Assembly (NCBI GenBank): GCA_043773745.1
Contig: JAYVEV010000033.1
Location: 99,802 to 163,801 of the forward strand
DNA: 64,000 nt
Direction of reading: 5' to 3'
DNA from: UKL13-2 sp043773745
Lineage (GTDB): Bacteria > Pseudomonadota > Gammaproteobacteria > Burkholderiales > Usitatibacteraceae
This document shows positions 36,099 through 45,107 of the stretch, piece by piece. The translations under genes were made by a program, and so were the position numbers. The notes under the pieces were generated by a model, which was given only the letters and a program-made list of their open reading frames with translations, had not been told where the DNA came from and made no database searches. Each line of letters opens with the position of its first letter. The stretch's first letter is position 1.

Positions 36099-37397
36099 GT
36101 GTTCCTCATCATTGCCCTCCCCCATCTGCCACACTTTAGCGCGAGTGAAACCTCGGCTGCGTGGTCGCTGTTCGACGCCAGGGGCGGATGGCTGCGTTCG
36201 GGCACCGATGTATTGAGCGCCATGCCGCGCGCCGAGCAGGTGATTGCCACCGTGCCTGCCAGCCGCATCGTGTTTATTGAAACCCCGTTGCCCCGCCTGA
36301 GCGGCGCACGGCGCGAAGCACTACTGCGCTACGCCATTGAGGACAAGCTCACGATTGACCCCGATACAGTTCATGTGGCCCTGCTGGGTGAAGCCGATAG
36401 TGATGCTGCTGCCGATGAATCCGCAAAAATTTCCGCAGCCCGCTATATCGTTGCCGCCATTGACCGCGGCTATTTCAGCGAGGCGTTGGCATGGCTCAGC
36501 GCTGGCGGGCTCGCACCACGCGCCGTATTTGCTGAAACAGAATCGGTGCTTGCCGCAAAAGGTGAATGGGCGATCGTGTTGGGGCCGCAACAAAGCTACG
36601 CCAAACGCCATGATAGATTTGCCTATGCACTGGACAGTGGTGCCAGCACAGTGCTGGCGGAGCCGCCTTTCGCACTGAGTCTCGCCTTGCAGGAAGTGGC
36701 CAAACCGCCCACCTCGCTGGTGGTGTACGTCACCGGCCATGATGAATCACGCCCGTCCAGTGTTGACCTTGCGGCGCAGTGGCAAACCAAGCTGGGCATA
36801 CCCACGCGTATTGCAGTCAACACGGCACCCACGCAATCGGGCAATCGTCTGCTGCAACTCAACACCGGCAATTTGCTCACCGGTGAATTCAAGCCGCGCA
36901 GTGCCGGATCGAGTTGGCTAAAAGACCTGCGGCCCGCGATGGGGCTGATGGCCGTTTTACTGGGCTTGCAACTAATTTTTAATCTTGCCGATTGGTGGCG
37001 GCTCGATCGGCAGCGCATAGTCATCGAAGCCGAGATGCGGCAACTGTTTCAAGCCACCTTCCCCAATGCCACCGCGATTGTCGATCCGGCTCTTCAGCTG
37101 CAACGTAATCTGGAGACACTCAAACGCGAGCGCGGCCTCAGCCAGCGTGGTGACCCACGGCTTGCGCTGGCGCAATTGACCGACCTAACGCAGGCCGCAC
37201 CCGAGCTGGTGATTAGCGAAATTAACCTCAGCGAAACGGCCACGACCTTATCAGGCAGTCTTGCCAATCCCGCTGGAGAAGCCACCCTGCGCGAAAAAAT
37301 TTCGCTCATACCCAATGCCAGTTTCAACATGGAGATAGCCAAAGCGGGCACTCCTACTCGCGTGGTCATTACCATCAACAGCAAGGCGGGCACATGA
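36099..37397 (+). CDS. gspL: Type II secretion inner-membrane protein GspL
   Basis: A 432-residue bitopic protein: an actin-like cytoplasmic domain (about 1-260; REALLRYAIEDKLTIDPDTVH near 77-97), one membrane segment near 286-302 (MGLMAVLLGLQLIFNLADWW) and a periplasmic ferredoxin-like domain to the end. It recruits GspE to the membrane and pairs with GspM. The start is GTG at 36099. The 74-base gap from gspK is the largest within the gspD-N block. Confidence 0.9.
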   Translation: MFLIIALPHLPHFSASETSAAWSLFDARGGWLRSGTDVLSAMPRAEQVIATVPASRIVFIETPLPRLSGARREALLRYAIEDKLTIDPDTVHVALLGEADSDAAADESAKISAARYIVAAIDRGYFSEALAWLSAGGLAPRAVFAETESVLAAKGEWAIVLGPQQSYAKRHDRFAYALDSGASTVLAEPPFALSLALQEVAKPPTSLVVYVTGHDESRPSSVDLAAQWQTKLGIPTRIAVNTAPTQSGNRLLQLNTGNLLTGEFKPRSAGSSWLKDLRPAMGLMAVLLGLQLIFNLADWWRLDRQRIVIEAEMRQLFQATFPNATAIVDPALQLQRNLETLKRERGLSQRGDPRLALAQLTDLTQAAPELVISEINLSETATTLSGSLANPAGEATLREKISLIPNASFNMEIAKAGTPTRVVITINSKAGT

Positions 37398-37987
37398 TAA
37401 GCGCGCTCAAAATCAAGCTCGTCAGCGATCGAGATCGCGTCATGCATTCGCTAACCAGCAGCCCCATTTGGATACGCTGGCAAAGCCTCAGCAGCGAGGG
37501 GCAGCGCATCATCAAATGGAGCGCCGCTGTACTGGCGCTGGCGCTCATCTGGGCTTTTATATGGCTGCCTGCTTCACGCGGACGCGCGGCCTTGACGACC
37601 CGCATTCCCGTGCTACAAACGCAGCTGGCGGAAATGAAACGCGAAGCGGACGACATCAAACGCATCCAAGCCATGCCGTTGGTGGTGACAGCCGAAAATA
37701 GACGCACGCTCGCCGATACTGCCGGGTTGCAAACCGCCTTTGGTGCGACAGCAATCGTAGCCATTAACGACAGCCGGCAATTTCGCGTCAGCATTCCCAG
37801 TACGGCTTACACAACATGGCTGGATAATCTTGACATGGTACTCACCCGGTTTCGACTACGTGTGGTGAAGTTGAATTTAAAGCCGCTCGATGCAAAATCG
37901 CCCGCATCCACCGATACCCGCAACAATGCCGCATTGGTTGCGGTTGAGCTCGTGCTGGCCGATGACACCGGCATGAGCGGAAAATAA
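37394..37987 (+). CDS. gspM: Type II secretion inner-membrane protein GspM
   Basis: A 197-residue protein with one membrane segment (WSAAVLALALIWAFIWLP near 43-60), a coiled region (LQTQLAEMKREADDIKRI near 74-91) and a small periplasmic ferredoxin-like domain. It stabilises GspL. Overlaps gspL by four bases. The short cytoplasmic N-terminus is somewhat longer than usual (about 40 residues). Confidence 0.9.
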   Translation: MISALKIKLVSDRDRVMHSLTSSPIWIRWQSLSSEGQRIIKWSAAVLALALIWAFIWLPASRGRAALTTRIPVLQTQLAEMKREADDIKRIQAMPLVVTAENRRTLADTAGLQTAFGATAIVAINDSRQFRVSIPSTAYTTWLDNLDMVLTRFRLRVVKLNLKPLDAKSPASTDTRNNAALVAVELVLADDTGMSGK

Positions 37988-37993
37988 CGCGCC

Positions 37994-38776
37994 ATGAAAC
38001 TTCGACACGCCATTATTTTATTTACCGCTGTTTTTATTATCGGCCTCATGGTGCTGGCACCGGCCACGCTCATTCAAGGCCCGGCTAATCGCGCGATGGC
38101 ACCAAATGCAGCTCTGACGGTAACCGCCGGCACCATTTGGTCGGGCAGCGGCACGCTTGCTCTGTTCCCGACCGCGCGCGCCGTCATCGTGCCCGTTACA
38201 TGGCGCTTCGATCCGCTGGCATTGCTGCGCTTGCGGCTGGGGCTTTATCTGGCTGGCAATTCACCCGCGCTGTCCGGTTATACCCGCGTGGGCGCCGGTA
38301 TCGCCAGCATGGAGCTGCGCGATACGGATATGAAAATTGACGGTGCGCTGATCAGCCGCTCTAATTCCATGCTGTCACTGATGGGCCCACGCGGCTCACT
38401 GCATCTAAAAATCAATGATGGTGATCGCATCATCACACCGTATCAAACCCAGTCGGGCATTCGCGCGTTGGAAGGCAAGCTCGCTGTCAAATTTGATAGC
38501 CTGACCCTGCCCGGCCTGTCGCCACGGCCATTAGGCACCTACGATATTGCGGTCAAACTCAACAACAGCACCGCGGAATATGCGTTTGTGAATTGCGCGG
38601 GCAATCTTAAATTTGACGGCGGCGGCACCGTCTCCTGGGGCAGTGCCCGCACCTTCGTCTATCGTGGGCTGGCCAGCGCGCCGCGTGAAGCTAGCTCTCT
38701 CTTGACGCCGTTAATGTCAGTGGGGCAACCGACAGCGGATGGCCGTTTGCAAATTAACTACAACACCAATTGGTAA
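37994..38776 (+). CDS. gspN: Type II secretion protein GspN
   Basis: A 260-residue protein with an N-terminal membrane anchor (IILFTAVFIIGLMVLAP near 8-24) and a periplasmic GspN domain (TVTAGTIWSGSGTL near 43, VTWRFDPLALLRLRLGLYLAG near 68-88, GGGTVSWGSARTF near 212). GspN is present in only part of T2SS operons and its role is unsettled. Last gsp gene; the next gene overlaps it by seven bases if its TTG start is used. Confidence 0.9.
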   Translation: MKLRHAIILFTAVFIIGLMVLAPATLIQGPANRAMAPNAALTVTAGTIWSGSGTLALFPTARAVIVPVTWRFDPLALLRLRLGLYLAGNSPALSGYTRVGAGIASMELRDTDMKIDGALISRSNSMLSLMGPRGSLHLKINDGDRIITPYQTQSGIRALEGKLAVKFDSLTLPGLSPRPLGTYDIAVKLNNSTAEYAFVNCAGNLKFDGGGTVSWGSARTFVYRGLASAPREASSLLTPLMSVGQPTADGRLQINYNTNW

Positions 38777-39870
38777 TCGCAGTGGATCGAAATACGGTAG
38801 ATAACGAGACCCTCCCCATATTCACGACTGCTACGGTCAGTACGATCACGGCTACGACTGCGGCTGCGCCTGCCCCGCTGCCGTACGTGCCGCCGTGGTG
38901 GCTCAGCAACGCGCATACGCAAACGGTTTATCCGCCGCTATTCGCCAAACGCGCCGCCATTCAATATAAACGCGAACGCTGGGGCTCCACTCCGCACGGC
39001 AAGGCGGATGGCGATTTTGTGGATGTGGATCGGCTGGCAGCCCCTCAAGCGGAAGATCCACGCCAACCCATGCTGGTGGTTTTTCATGGCCTGGAAGGCA
39101 GCTCGCAAAGCGTCTATGCCCTCAATCTCATGCATCAGGCACAACAACGCGGCTGGCGCGGCATGGTGCCGCATTTTCGCGGTTGCAGTGGGGAGATGAA
39201 CCGGCTGCCGCGCGCTTATCATTCTGGTGATGCCGCAGAAATTGATTGGATTTTGCGGCGCGTCAAAGCGGAATCGCCCGACGCACCGCTGTATGTCGCG
39301 GCCATTTCACTGGGCGGAAATGCCACGCTGAAATGGCTGGGCGAGCAAGGCGGTGAAGCCACTAAAATTGTCACCGCCGTTGCCGCAATTTCTGCACCGG
39401 TTGACCTGACCGCCGCCGGCAATGCATTGGAAGTGGGCCTCAGTAAAATTTATGCGAAAAATTTTCTCGCCTCCATGAAAAAAAACGCGCTGGAAAAATT
39501 GGCTTATCACCCCGGTATTTTCAATGCCGATGTGGTACGCGCAGCGGCAACACTGCGCGAGTTTGACAACGAAGTTACCGCACCTCTACACGGCTATCGC
39601 AATACCGATGATTACTGGCTGCGCGCATCGGCCAAGCCCGGCCTGATTGATGTCCGGGTGCCCACCTTGCTATTGAACGCGCAAAATGACCCTTTTCTGC
39701 CTGCATGGGCGCTGCCTACAGTGCAGCAGGTTTCATCATCGGTTACGCTGGATTTCCCCAGCGATGGCGGGCATGTGGGATTTTTTTCCTCATCCTCGTT
39801 AATTCCATTTTTTGGCGACAGCACTTGGATGCCGAAACGGGTTCTTCATTTTTTTGATCATCAACACTGA
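38770..39870 (+). CDS. YheT-type alpha/beta hydrolase
   Basis: A 366-residue protein of the YheT/UPF0017 family: PPWWLSNAHTQTVYPPLF near 40-57, VFHGLEGSSQS near 103-113, a nucleophile elbow ISLGGN near 177-182, and late motifs NAQNDPFLP (Asp) and GGHVGFF (His). Related proteins act on esters of medium chains, but the native substrate is not established. The start is uncertain: TTG at 38770 overlaps gspN, GTG at 38782 is an alternative. A low-complexity Thr/Ala stretch follows the start. Confidence 0.88.
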   Translation: MVIAVDRNTVDNETLPIFTTATVSTITATTAAAPAPLPYVPPWWLSNAHTQTVYPPLFAKRAAIQYKRERWGSTPHGKADGDFVDVDRLAAPQAEDPRQPMLVVFHGLEGSSQSVYALNLMHQAQQRGWRGMVPHFRGCSGEMNRLPRAYHSGDAAEIDWILRRVKAESPDAPLYVAAISLGGNATLKWLGEQGGEATKIVTAVAAISAPVDLTAAGNALEVGLSKIYAKNFLASMKKNALEKLAYHPGIFNADVVRAAATLREFDNEVTAPLHGYRNTDDYWLRASAKPGLIDVRVPTLLLNAQNDPFLPAWALPTVQQVSSSVTLDFPSDGGHVGFFSSSSLIPFFGDSTWMPKRVLHFFDHQH

Positions 39871-39885
39871 AGGTACTGTAAGCAC

Positions 39886-41268
39886 ATGACCATTATTGCA
39901 CATGAAATTTTCAAGGCTTATGACATTCGCGGCATCGTCGGTAAATCCCTGACACCGGAAGGCGTTGAGCTCATCGGCAGAGCATTGGGCTCCGAATTGA
40001 AACTGCGCGGTGGCACACACGTTGCGATTGGCCGCGATGGCAGACTGTCGGGCCCCAGTCTCTCGCAAGCGCTAACGCGCGGCTTGCAGGCGACGGGTGT
40101 TCACGTGATTGATATCGGGGTGGCGGCCACACCGATGGTTTATTTTGCCGCACATCATTTTAATGTCGGTTCAGCGATCATGGTGACCGGCTCGCACAAT
40201 CCACCGGATTATAACGGTATCAAAATGGTTCTGCAGGGTGAGACCCTGGCACTCGACGCGATTCAGGTATTGAAGCGTCGTATTGAGTCGGATGATTTTT
40301 CGTTAGCAGCCGCGCTCGGCAGTTACGAGACCCGCGATATTGCTGATGCGTATATCGCCCGTATTGTGGGCGATATCAAACTTTCCCGCCCGATGAAAAT
40401 CGTGATGGACTGCGGCAATGGCTCGCCCGCCATTATTGCCGCACCCTTGTTCAAGGCACTGGGCTGCGAGCTGGTGGAGCTGTATTGCGATGTGGATGGC
40501 AATTTTCCCAACCATCACCCCGACCCGTCGCGTCCCGAAAATTTGCAGGACGTGGTTCGTGCATTAAAGGAAACCGATGCAGAGCTCGGCATTGCCTTTG
40601 ATGGTGACGGCGACCGCCTCGGCGTGGTCACCAAGGATGGTGAAATCATTTATCCGGATCGACAATTGATGTTGTTTGCCGCCGATGTGCTGTCGCGGGT
40701 GCCGGGTGGCGAGATTATTTTTGATGTGAAATCTTCGCGCAATTTATTCAAATGGATCCGCGATCACGGCGGCAAGCCATCGCTGTATAAAACCGGCCAC
40801 GCGCTTATCAAACTACAAATGAAAAAAACTGGTGCACCACTGGCCGGTGAAATGAGCGGGCATATTTTTTTCAAAGAGCGCTGGTATGGTTTCGACGATG
40901 CGCTGTATTGCGGTGCGCGTCTGCTGGAGATTGTCAGCAAATTTGCGGATGCCAATGCACCTCTGAAGGCTCTGCCAAATGCGGTTTCCACGCCGGAGCT
41001 GAATTGGCAATTAACCGAAGGCGAGCCGCATCACCTCATCGCTGAAATGGAAAAAACCGCCAAATTTGAAGGCGCGGATGAAATCATCACCATCGACGGC
41101 CTGCGGGTGGAATATCCAGATGGCTTCGGCTTGGCCAGAGCCTCCAACACCACACCGGTGATCGTGCTGCGCTTTGAAGCCGAGACCGAGGCAGGTCTGA
41201 CACGGATTAAAGAAGATTTCCGCCGCGAGTTGATGAAGGCGAAGCCGGGGGCGACGCTGCCGTATTAA
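39886..41268 (+). CDS. algC: Phosphomannomutase/phosphoglucomutase
   Basis: A 460-residue alpha-D-phosphohexomutase: phosphoserine loop TGSHNPPDYNG near 103-113, metal loop AFDGDGDRLG near 238-247, sugar-recognition loop GEMSGHIFFKERW near 320-332 and a C-terminal phosphate-binding RASNTTPVIVLRFEAE. It interconverts the 1- and 6-phosphates of mannose or glucose, feeding GDP-mannose and other sugar nucleotides for LPS and exopolysaccharide. It lies on the edge of the exopolysaccharide locus. The symbol is by family; manB or cpsG are equivalent names. Confidence 0.92.
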   Translation: MTIIAHEIFKAYDIRGIVGKSLTPEGVELIGRALGSELKLRGGTHVAIGRDGRLSGPSLSQALTRGLQATGVHVIDIGVAATPMVYFAAHHFNVGSAIMVTGSHNPPDYNGIKMVLQGETLALDAIQVLKRRIESDDFSLAAALGSYETRDIADAYIARIVGDIKLSRPMKIVMDCGNGSPAIIAAPLFKALGCELVELYCDVDGNFPNHHPDPSRPENLQDVVRALKETDAELGIAFDGDGDRLGVVTKDGEIIYPDRQLMLFAADVLSRVPGGEIIFDVKSSRNLFKWIRDHGGKPSLYKTGHALIKLQMKKTGAPLAGEMSGHIFFKERWYGFDDALYCGARLLEIVSKFADANAPLKALPNAVSTPELNWQLTEGEPHHLIAEMEKTAKFEGADEIITIDGLRVEYPDGFGLARASNTTPVIVLRFEAETEAGLTRIKEDFRRELMKAKPGATLPY

Positions 41269-41339
41269 GAAATGCTCGCGCTGATTTCGCTCCCTCACTC
41301 ATTCCACAAGGGAAAGCGGAAGCAGGACAAATTTCCCGC

Positions 41340-41582
41340 GTAGGGTGCGCATCAGCATGCGCACCGTTGCCATCCAATAGATGGTGCGCGCTCATCATGA
41401 TAAACGCCAACACCGTTGCCTGAACCATCGCCGATCCCACGTAGGGTGCGCATCAGAATGCGAACCGTTGCCGGCCAATAGATGGTGCGCACTTTGGTGC
41501 ACACCCTACTTTCCGATTCCCCACCACGATGTGCAGGTGCAAAATACTAGTGCGCGCTCATCACAATAAACGCTAACACCGT
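41340..41582. repeat. Two tandem imperfect copies of a dispersed repeat, including a duplicated gene tail
   Basis: The 278-base gap 41269-41546 holds no gene but two related units, starting near 41340 and 41440 with GTAGGGTGCGCATCAG, then CACCGTTGCC or similar and CCAATAGATGGTGCGC. The stretch 41390-41421 copies the last 32 bases of the DUF4337 gene (41551-41582) with three differences, one removing the stop codon. Segments 41421-41467 and 41484-41553 recur near 51756-51891 (6 differences in 47 and 6 in 70 bases by eye). Function unknown; may be a mobile or recombination-prone intergenic repeat. Confidence 0.8.
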
Positions 41583-42170
41583 GTAAACAATCCCCGCTGC
41601 GGCCGCGGCACCGGCCAAGCCCAGCATCCAGCGACGACGCGTCAACACGCAAATCGCGGCCAATGAAATCGCGATTTGTATGAAGGTCATCGCCTGCGCA
41701 AGCTGGTCGTGGGGCAGTAGCTCGTGTTCGGATTTTTTATCGGCTTCTACCGATTGCGCTTCCAATGCTTCCGCCTTTTTCTTGATGACTTCCTTCTCAT
41801 CCTTGTAGCGCGCAATGTTGGCCGTGTATTTTGCTTTCAGCTCGGGATTGGTCGCCAGTGACTCAGCAAGCTCGGCCAGATTTTGTTTGGTGCTTTTGGC
41901 CTGATAGAACGACCATTGATTGGCCGCATCAGTTTTCTTCAGCACTGCCTCGTTTTTATACAGTAGCGCCGCATTCTGGGTGTGTCCGCCTTTGTAGCTG
42001 ACAATGGCACCAATGGTGGCGAGGATGGCGGTGAAAATCGCGACCCACTGAATGAATTTGGCATCCGCCTTGCCCTTCTCGGAGCCGCCAACATTGTGGC
42101 CGTGCCCTTGTGTCTCATGCTCTACCGCGTGGTCATGCGGGCCGTGTACGTGGAATCCTGCTCCTGACAT
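41547..42170 (-). CDS. DUF4337 membrane protein with His-rich N-terminus
   Basis: A 207-residue protein. The first 28 residues contain eight His (HVHGPHDHAVEHETQGHGH), suggesting metal binding. A membrane segment near 43-62 (WVAIFTAILATIGAIVSY), a DUF4337-type helical region with NEAVLKKTDAANQWSFYQAKSTK, and two more membrane segments near 160-178 and 185-203 follow. Function unknown. Strong ribosome site GGAGC before the ATG. Its last 32 bases are duplicated downstream in the repeat region. Confidence 0.85.
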   Translation of the reverse strand: MSGAGFHVHGPHDHAVEHETQGHGHNVGGSEKGKADAKFIQWVAIFTAILATIGAIVSYKGGHTQNAALLYKNEAVLKKTDAANQWSFYQAKSTKQNLAELAESLATNPELKAKYTANIARYKDEKEVIKKKAEALEAQSVEADKKSEHELLPHDQLAQAMTFIQIAISLAAICVLTRRRWMLGLAGAAAAAGIVYTVLAFIVMSAH

Positions 42171-42307
42171 TTTCTGCTCCTGAAATGAAATGTTTTTTTG
42201 TTAACACTATGGGAAAAGTATCGACATGCTTAGGGCGAACGGGAGAGGCAAAAATCTCTCGCTGCAAGTAATTACGAAACCCTGATTGTATGCCCCTAAT
42301 GCGACAG

Positions 42308-43801
42308 TTATGAGCTACGACGTTCCAAATAAAGCGAAATCCAGCCCAGCGCCAGCAACACCATAAACAGCATCGCGTTGGCCGGAATCTGCAAATTGAA
42401 ATCGACACTGGAGTGAATCATGATGGCCACTATGCCCATCATGGAAGCGAACGACACGCCGCGCATCAGCGGATCGCGGCGTTTGGCCTGCGCCATCAGC
42501 GCCATCACGAAGCTCCACATCACCATTACGCCCAAGAAACCGAAACCGATTAGACCAAATTCTGCAGCCATTTGCGCGTAATCGTTATGGGCATTTTCAA
42601 AAAAACCTTCTATCACATCTTCGCCGCGATAGTTCGGAAACACGAGAGCCCATGCGCCCGGCCCCACGCCGACTGCCGGAAAATCTTTCACTATCAAGAT
42701 AGTGGCTGCGCTTGCATCTAGCCGCTGCTCAACGGACTCTTGCGCGCCAACCACGGGCACTTCCTGTCGCAAAATACTAGTCGCCTCAATCCGTTGCGCG
42801 AGTTGCTCCAAGCCAAACCACGAGCCAACGATAAAAATATCAATCGCGATCAAACTCACCAGCAGGATCACCGTGCCGCGCGTGGCATAGCGAGAGAGTG
42901 CAATGCCCACTAGCCCCGTTACCATCAGCGACGCAAAAAATGCCGTATTGCCCATGCGGGAACGCGTGCTGACCAGCGCGATCACCAACACACACAGCAT
43001 CAGCCGCAGCCGCATTTTTGGGCTCAATATCCACTCCAAAAACTGGCGTAAAAACTGCCGCCATGTGTGCATCTTACGATCCCGCAAATCTGCGATCAAG
43101 AGGCCAATGCCGAGCGCTAGCATCATCTCCAAATAGCCCGCGAAATGGTTGTAGTTGAAATAAGTAGCACTCGCCCGCGCACCATGCGACTTCGTCGAAC
43201 CAAACCAGGTGATCTGTGCATTGGTGAGATTCATCAAGATGCCGTACACCGCCATACAGAGTGCAAATAGCACCAGTACAAACATACATCGCCGCACACG
43301 TTCGCGCGAATTTAGGGTCAGCAGCGTCACCACAAAAGCCGCCACATAAGCGAATGAGCGCAGCCAGCTTGCCGAGGCGGCGTGGGGATCAAGTGCCAGC
43401 GTGCGCGAGCCTGCATCAAACGCCAGAGTTTCACGGTGCAGTGCAGCGGTGGCCGGCGAGATTTTGGCGATGATATCGAGCGGCAGAGGGATAAGATAAA
43501 TCGCCAGATAAGCCAGCCATGCCACCAACAGCCAGACAAACCACTTCGCGCGGTGAAAAGTTTCACTTGGCTTGACGATCCCGAATCCGTAACCCACACA
43601 CCACGCTGCCAGAATCGTATAAACACCCACCTCCAGCACCGCCCAGGCCCACGGCTCCACGCTGCCCAGCGGAATCGGCAGCCAGCAGAGCAATATCAGC
43701 CACGCCCAGAACAATACGCCTTCGAGGTTGAAAGGTTTTTCGCCGGTGCGGAGGCGGGTGGGGACAAAATGGGTGGAACGCATCTGGGGATAAGAGGACA
43801 A
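42308..43801 (-). CDS. O-antigen ligase family (Wzy/WaaL-like) membrane protein
   Basis: A 497-residue polytopic protein with about 12 membrane segments and the Wzy_C-type region around RSRMGNTAFFASLMVTGLVG near 286-305, followed by VGVGPGAWALVFPNYRGEDVIEGFFENAHNDYAQMAAEFG near 386-425 (conserved His). Such proteins polymerise or ligate polysaccharide units in the periplasm. It is the last gene of the exopolysaccharide block. The frame opens with TTG at 43801; the first ATG is at 43783 and neither has a strong ribosome site. Confidence 0.85.
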   Translation of the reverse strand: MSSYPQMRSTHFVPTRLRTGEKPFNLEGVLFWAWLILLCWLPIPLGSVEPWAWAVLEVGVYTILAAWCVGYGFGIVKPSETFHRAKWFVWLLVAWLAYLAIYLIPLPLDIIAKISPATAALHRETLAFDAGSRTLALDPHAASASWLRSFAYVAAFVVTLLTLNSRERVRRCMFVLVLFALCMAVYGILMNLTNAQITWFGSTKSHGARASATYFNYNHFAGYLEMMLALGIGLLIADLRDRKMHTWRQFLRQFLEWILSPKMRLRLMLCVLVIALVSTRSRMGNTAFFASLMVTGLVGIALSRYATRGTVILLVSLIAIDIFIVGSWFGLEQLAQRIEATSILRQEVPVVGAQESVEQRLDASAATILIVKDFPAVGVGPGAWALVFPNYRGEDVIEGFFENAHNDYAQMAAEFGLIGFGFLGVMVMWSFVMALMAQAKRRDPLMRGVSFASMMGIVAIMIHSSVDFNLQIPANAMLFMVLLALGWISLYLERRSS

Positions 43802-43820
43802 GTGCGAATTGCAAAAAATA

Positions 43821-43886
43821 AAACTCTAGCACCAGAGGGTCTTTTCAGGCATTTATCGCTGAAAAACCACGCCAGCACTAGAGTTT
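43821..43886. repeat. 66-base concentric imperfect palindrome
   Basis: Outer arms AAACTCTAG (43821-43829) and CTAGAGTTT (43878-43886) and inner arms TTTTCAG (43842-43848) and CTGAAAA (43859-43865) share exactly the same centre. The gene-free stretch 43802-44049 lies between the FecR gene and the O-antigen ligase gene. On the minus strand the right end reads TCTAGTGCTG, also found at the end of the dispersed repeat near 51818-51827. Could be a regulatory hairpin in the transcript or a mobile-repeat relic. Confidence 0.65.
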
Positions 43887-43987
43887 GTGTTGATGTATGT
43901 CTCGATGCAACATTTAAGCTTGAGCGGGGAAAATATAGGTCCACTCAATGATATTTGACGCTATTTATACGTACCGCTTATGGTAAT

Positions 43988-44029
43988 AGTAGCCCGGAAA
44001 GCGCGTTCCTCAGGGACTTCCAGGCTACT
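43988..44029 (-). terminator. Hairpin just after the FecR gene
   Basis: AGTAGCCCGGA (43988-43998) pairs with TCCAGGCTACT (44019-44029) with one mismatch, and a smaller TTCC/GGGA stem lies in the loop. It begins 20 bases past the FecR stop. There is no T-run on the minus-strand side, so it is a weak terminator candidate or an mRNA-end stabiliser. Confidence 0.4.
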
Positions 44030-44049
44030 TTTACTGATGGTGACTACGT

Positions 44050-44973
44050 CTACTGTCCCGCAATACAGTTCACGCCTGGTTGCCGACTAGATACCGGCGA
44101 GACGATGCTGCAGTTTGGTAGTGTCGAGCCACCACCACCACCCGCACCACCAGAAGTCTGACCGCCTGTGTTACCGGTGCCAACCGTCCCCGTTAACGTG
44201 GTGGATGTTGTAGCACTGGTACCAGCACTGGCGGTCGTATCTAATTTGGCGGTTAAACTAGGAGCAGCCAATGCACCTAGAATGGCCACCACTGCATTTG
44301 CGTTCCCTTTATTGCCTTTAAGTATTGCGGCTTTAAGATCGGCATTCGAAATCACGACGACCGCTACACCAGGCTTACTCAAGTCGACATAGGTGCCCTG
44401 ACCCGCCGGAATCGTCACTGTCTGACCAGCAAAAGTGAAAGATATCTGGCCGCCCACCACACTAACGACAACGTCGTTGCCGGCCAAATTCATTATTACG
44501 TCAGTCCCGCGAATGCCAATGGTGGCATTGCCGGCACGATATGCCACCGCTTGCGGTCTTGCCTTGCCAATCAAGCCTGTCAAAGCGCGCATGCCGCCAT
44601 TTAGCAGTGACAAGAGCACATTGCTCTTCGCAGGTTCCGCTGCGTTGTAGACATAATTATTGATCGCCAGCGACGAATTCGCCGTCATTGCGACAACTTG
44701 CCCATCCTGAAAGCGCAGCACCATGGACGAATCCGCCCCAGTTTTAACGGTTTCACCTTGATTCACGGTGTCGCCTTTGCGCAAGGCGCGGCCAACCGGC
44801 GGGGCGGGGACAGGCGCACCCGGTACGGCGGCAGGCGTGATAATCGCCGCTGACGCATTGCCGGTTAGCTCAACCACAGTGGCCGCTTGCGCGAACACCG
44901 CACTGGCGGTGGCGAGGAACGAGAGCATAACCATGCCCGTCAAAACATTAATTAACTTCTTGGTCATCTTCAT
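44050..44973 (-). CDS. FecR-domain secreted protein
   Basis: A 307-residue protein from the ATG at 44973, which has AAAGGGG upstream. Signal peptide ends near FAQA. A FecR domain follows (LRKGDTVNQGETVKTGADSSMVLRFQDG near 67-94, GIRGTDV near 154-160). The C-terminal third is Ala/Thr/Gly-rich low complexity (GTGNTGGQTSGGAGGGGG) and ends with two Cys. Such FecR proteins are frequent in exopolysaccharide/exosortase loci, where they may have a surface or signalling role. Not an iron-sensor anti-sigma factor by context. Confidence 0.85.
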   Translation of the reverse strand: MKMTKKLINVLTGMVMLSFLATASAVFAQAATVVELTGNASAAIITPAAVPGAPVPAPPVGRALRKGDTVNQGETVKTGADSSMVLRFQDGQVVAMTANSSLAINNYVYNAAEPAKSNVLLSLLNGGMRALTGLIGKARPQAVAYRAGNATIGIRGTDVIMNLAGNDVVVSVVGGQISFTFAGQTVTIPAGQGTYVDLSKPGVAVVVISNADLKAAILKGNKGNANAVVAILGALAAPSLTAKLDTTASAGTSATTSTTLTGTVGTGNTGGQTSGGAGGGGGSTLPNCSIVSPVSSRQPGVNCIAGQ

Positions 44974-45107
44974 AAAAACCCCTTTCAGGTATAGGTGCTT
45001 CAAAACAAACATGGGTCTACTAAATTGCGTTTGACGGTGGTTGATTACATTTCACTTCTGTTCGCGTAACGGGCAAATAAACTTGCAGCTCAAATAAACT
45101 TTTTGGC

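Noticed and set aside
41269..41546. CRISPR-like spacing of repeats
   Set aside because: Only two units of about 100 bases, diverged and without uniform repeats or spacers, and no cas genes.
43955..44161. Plus-strand frame over the FecR gene end
   Set aside because: It is Pro-rich shadow coding opposite the Gly-rich FecR tail and has no family resemblance.
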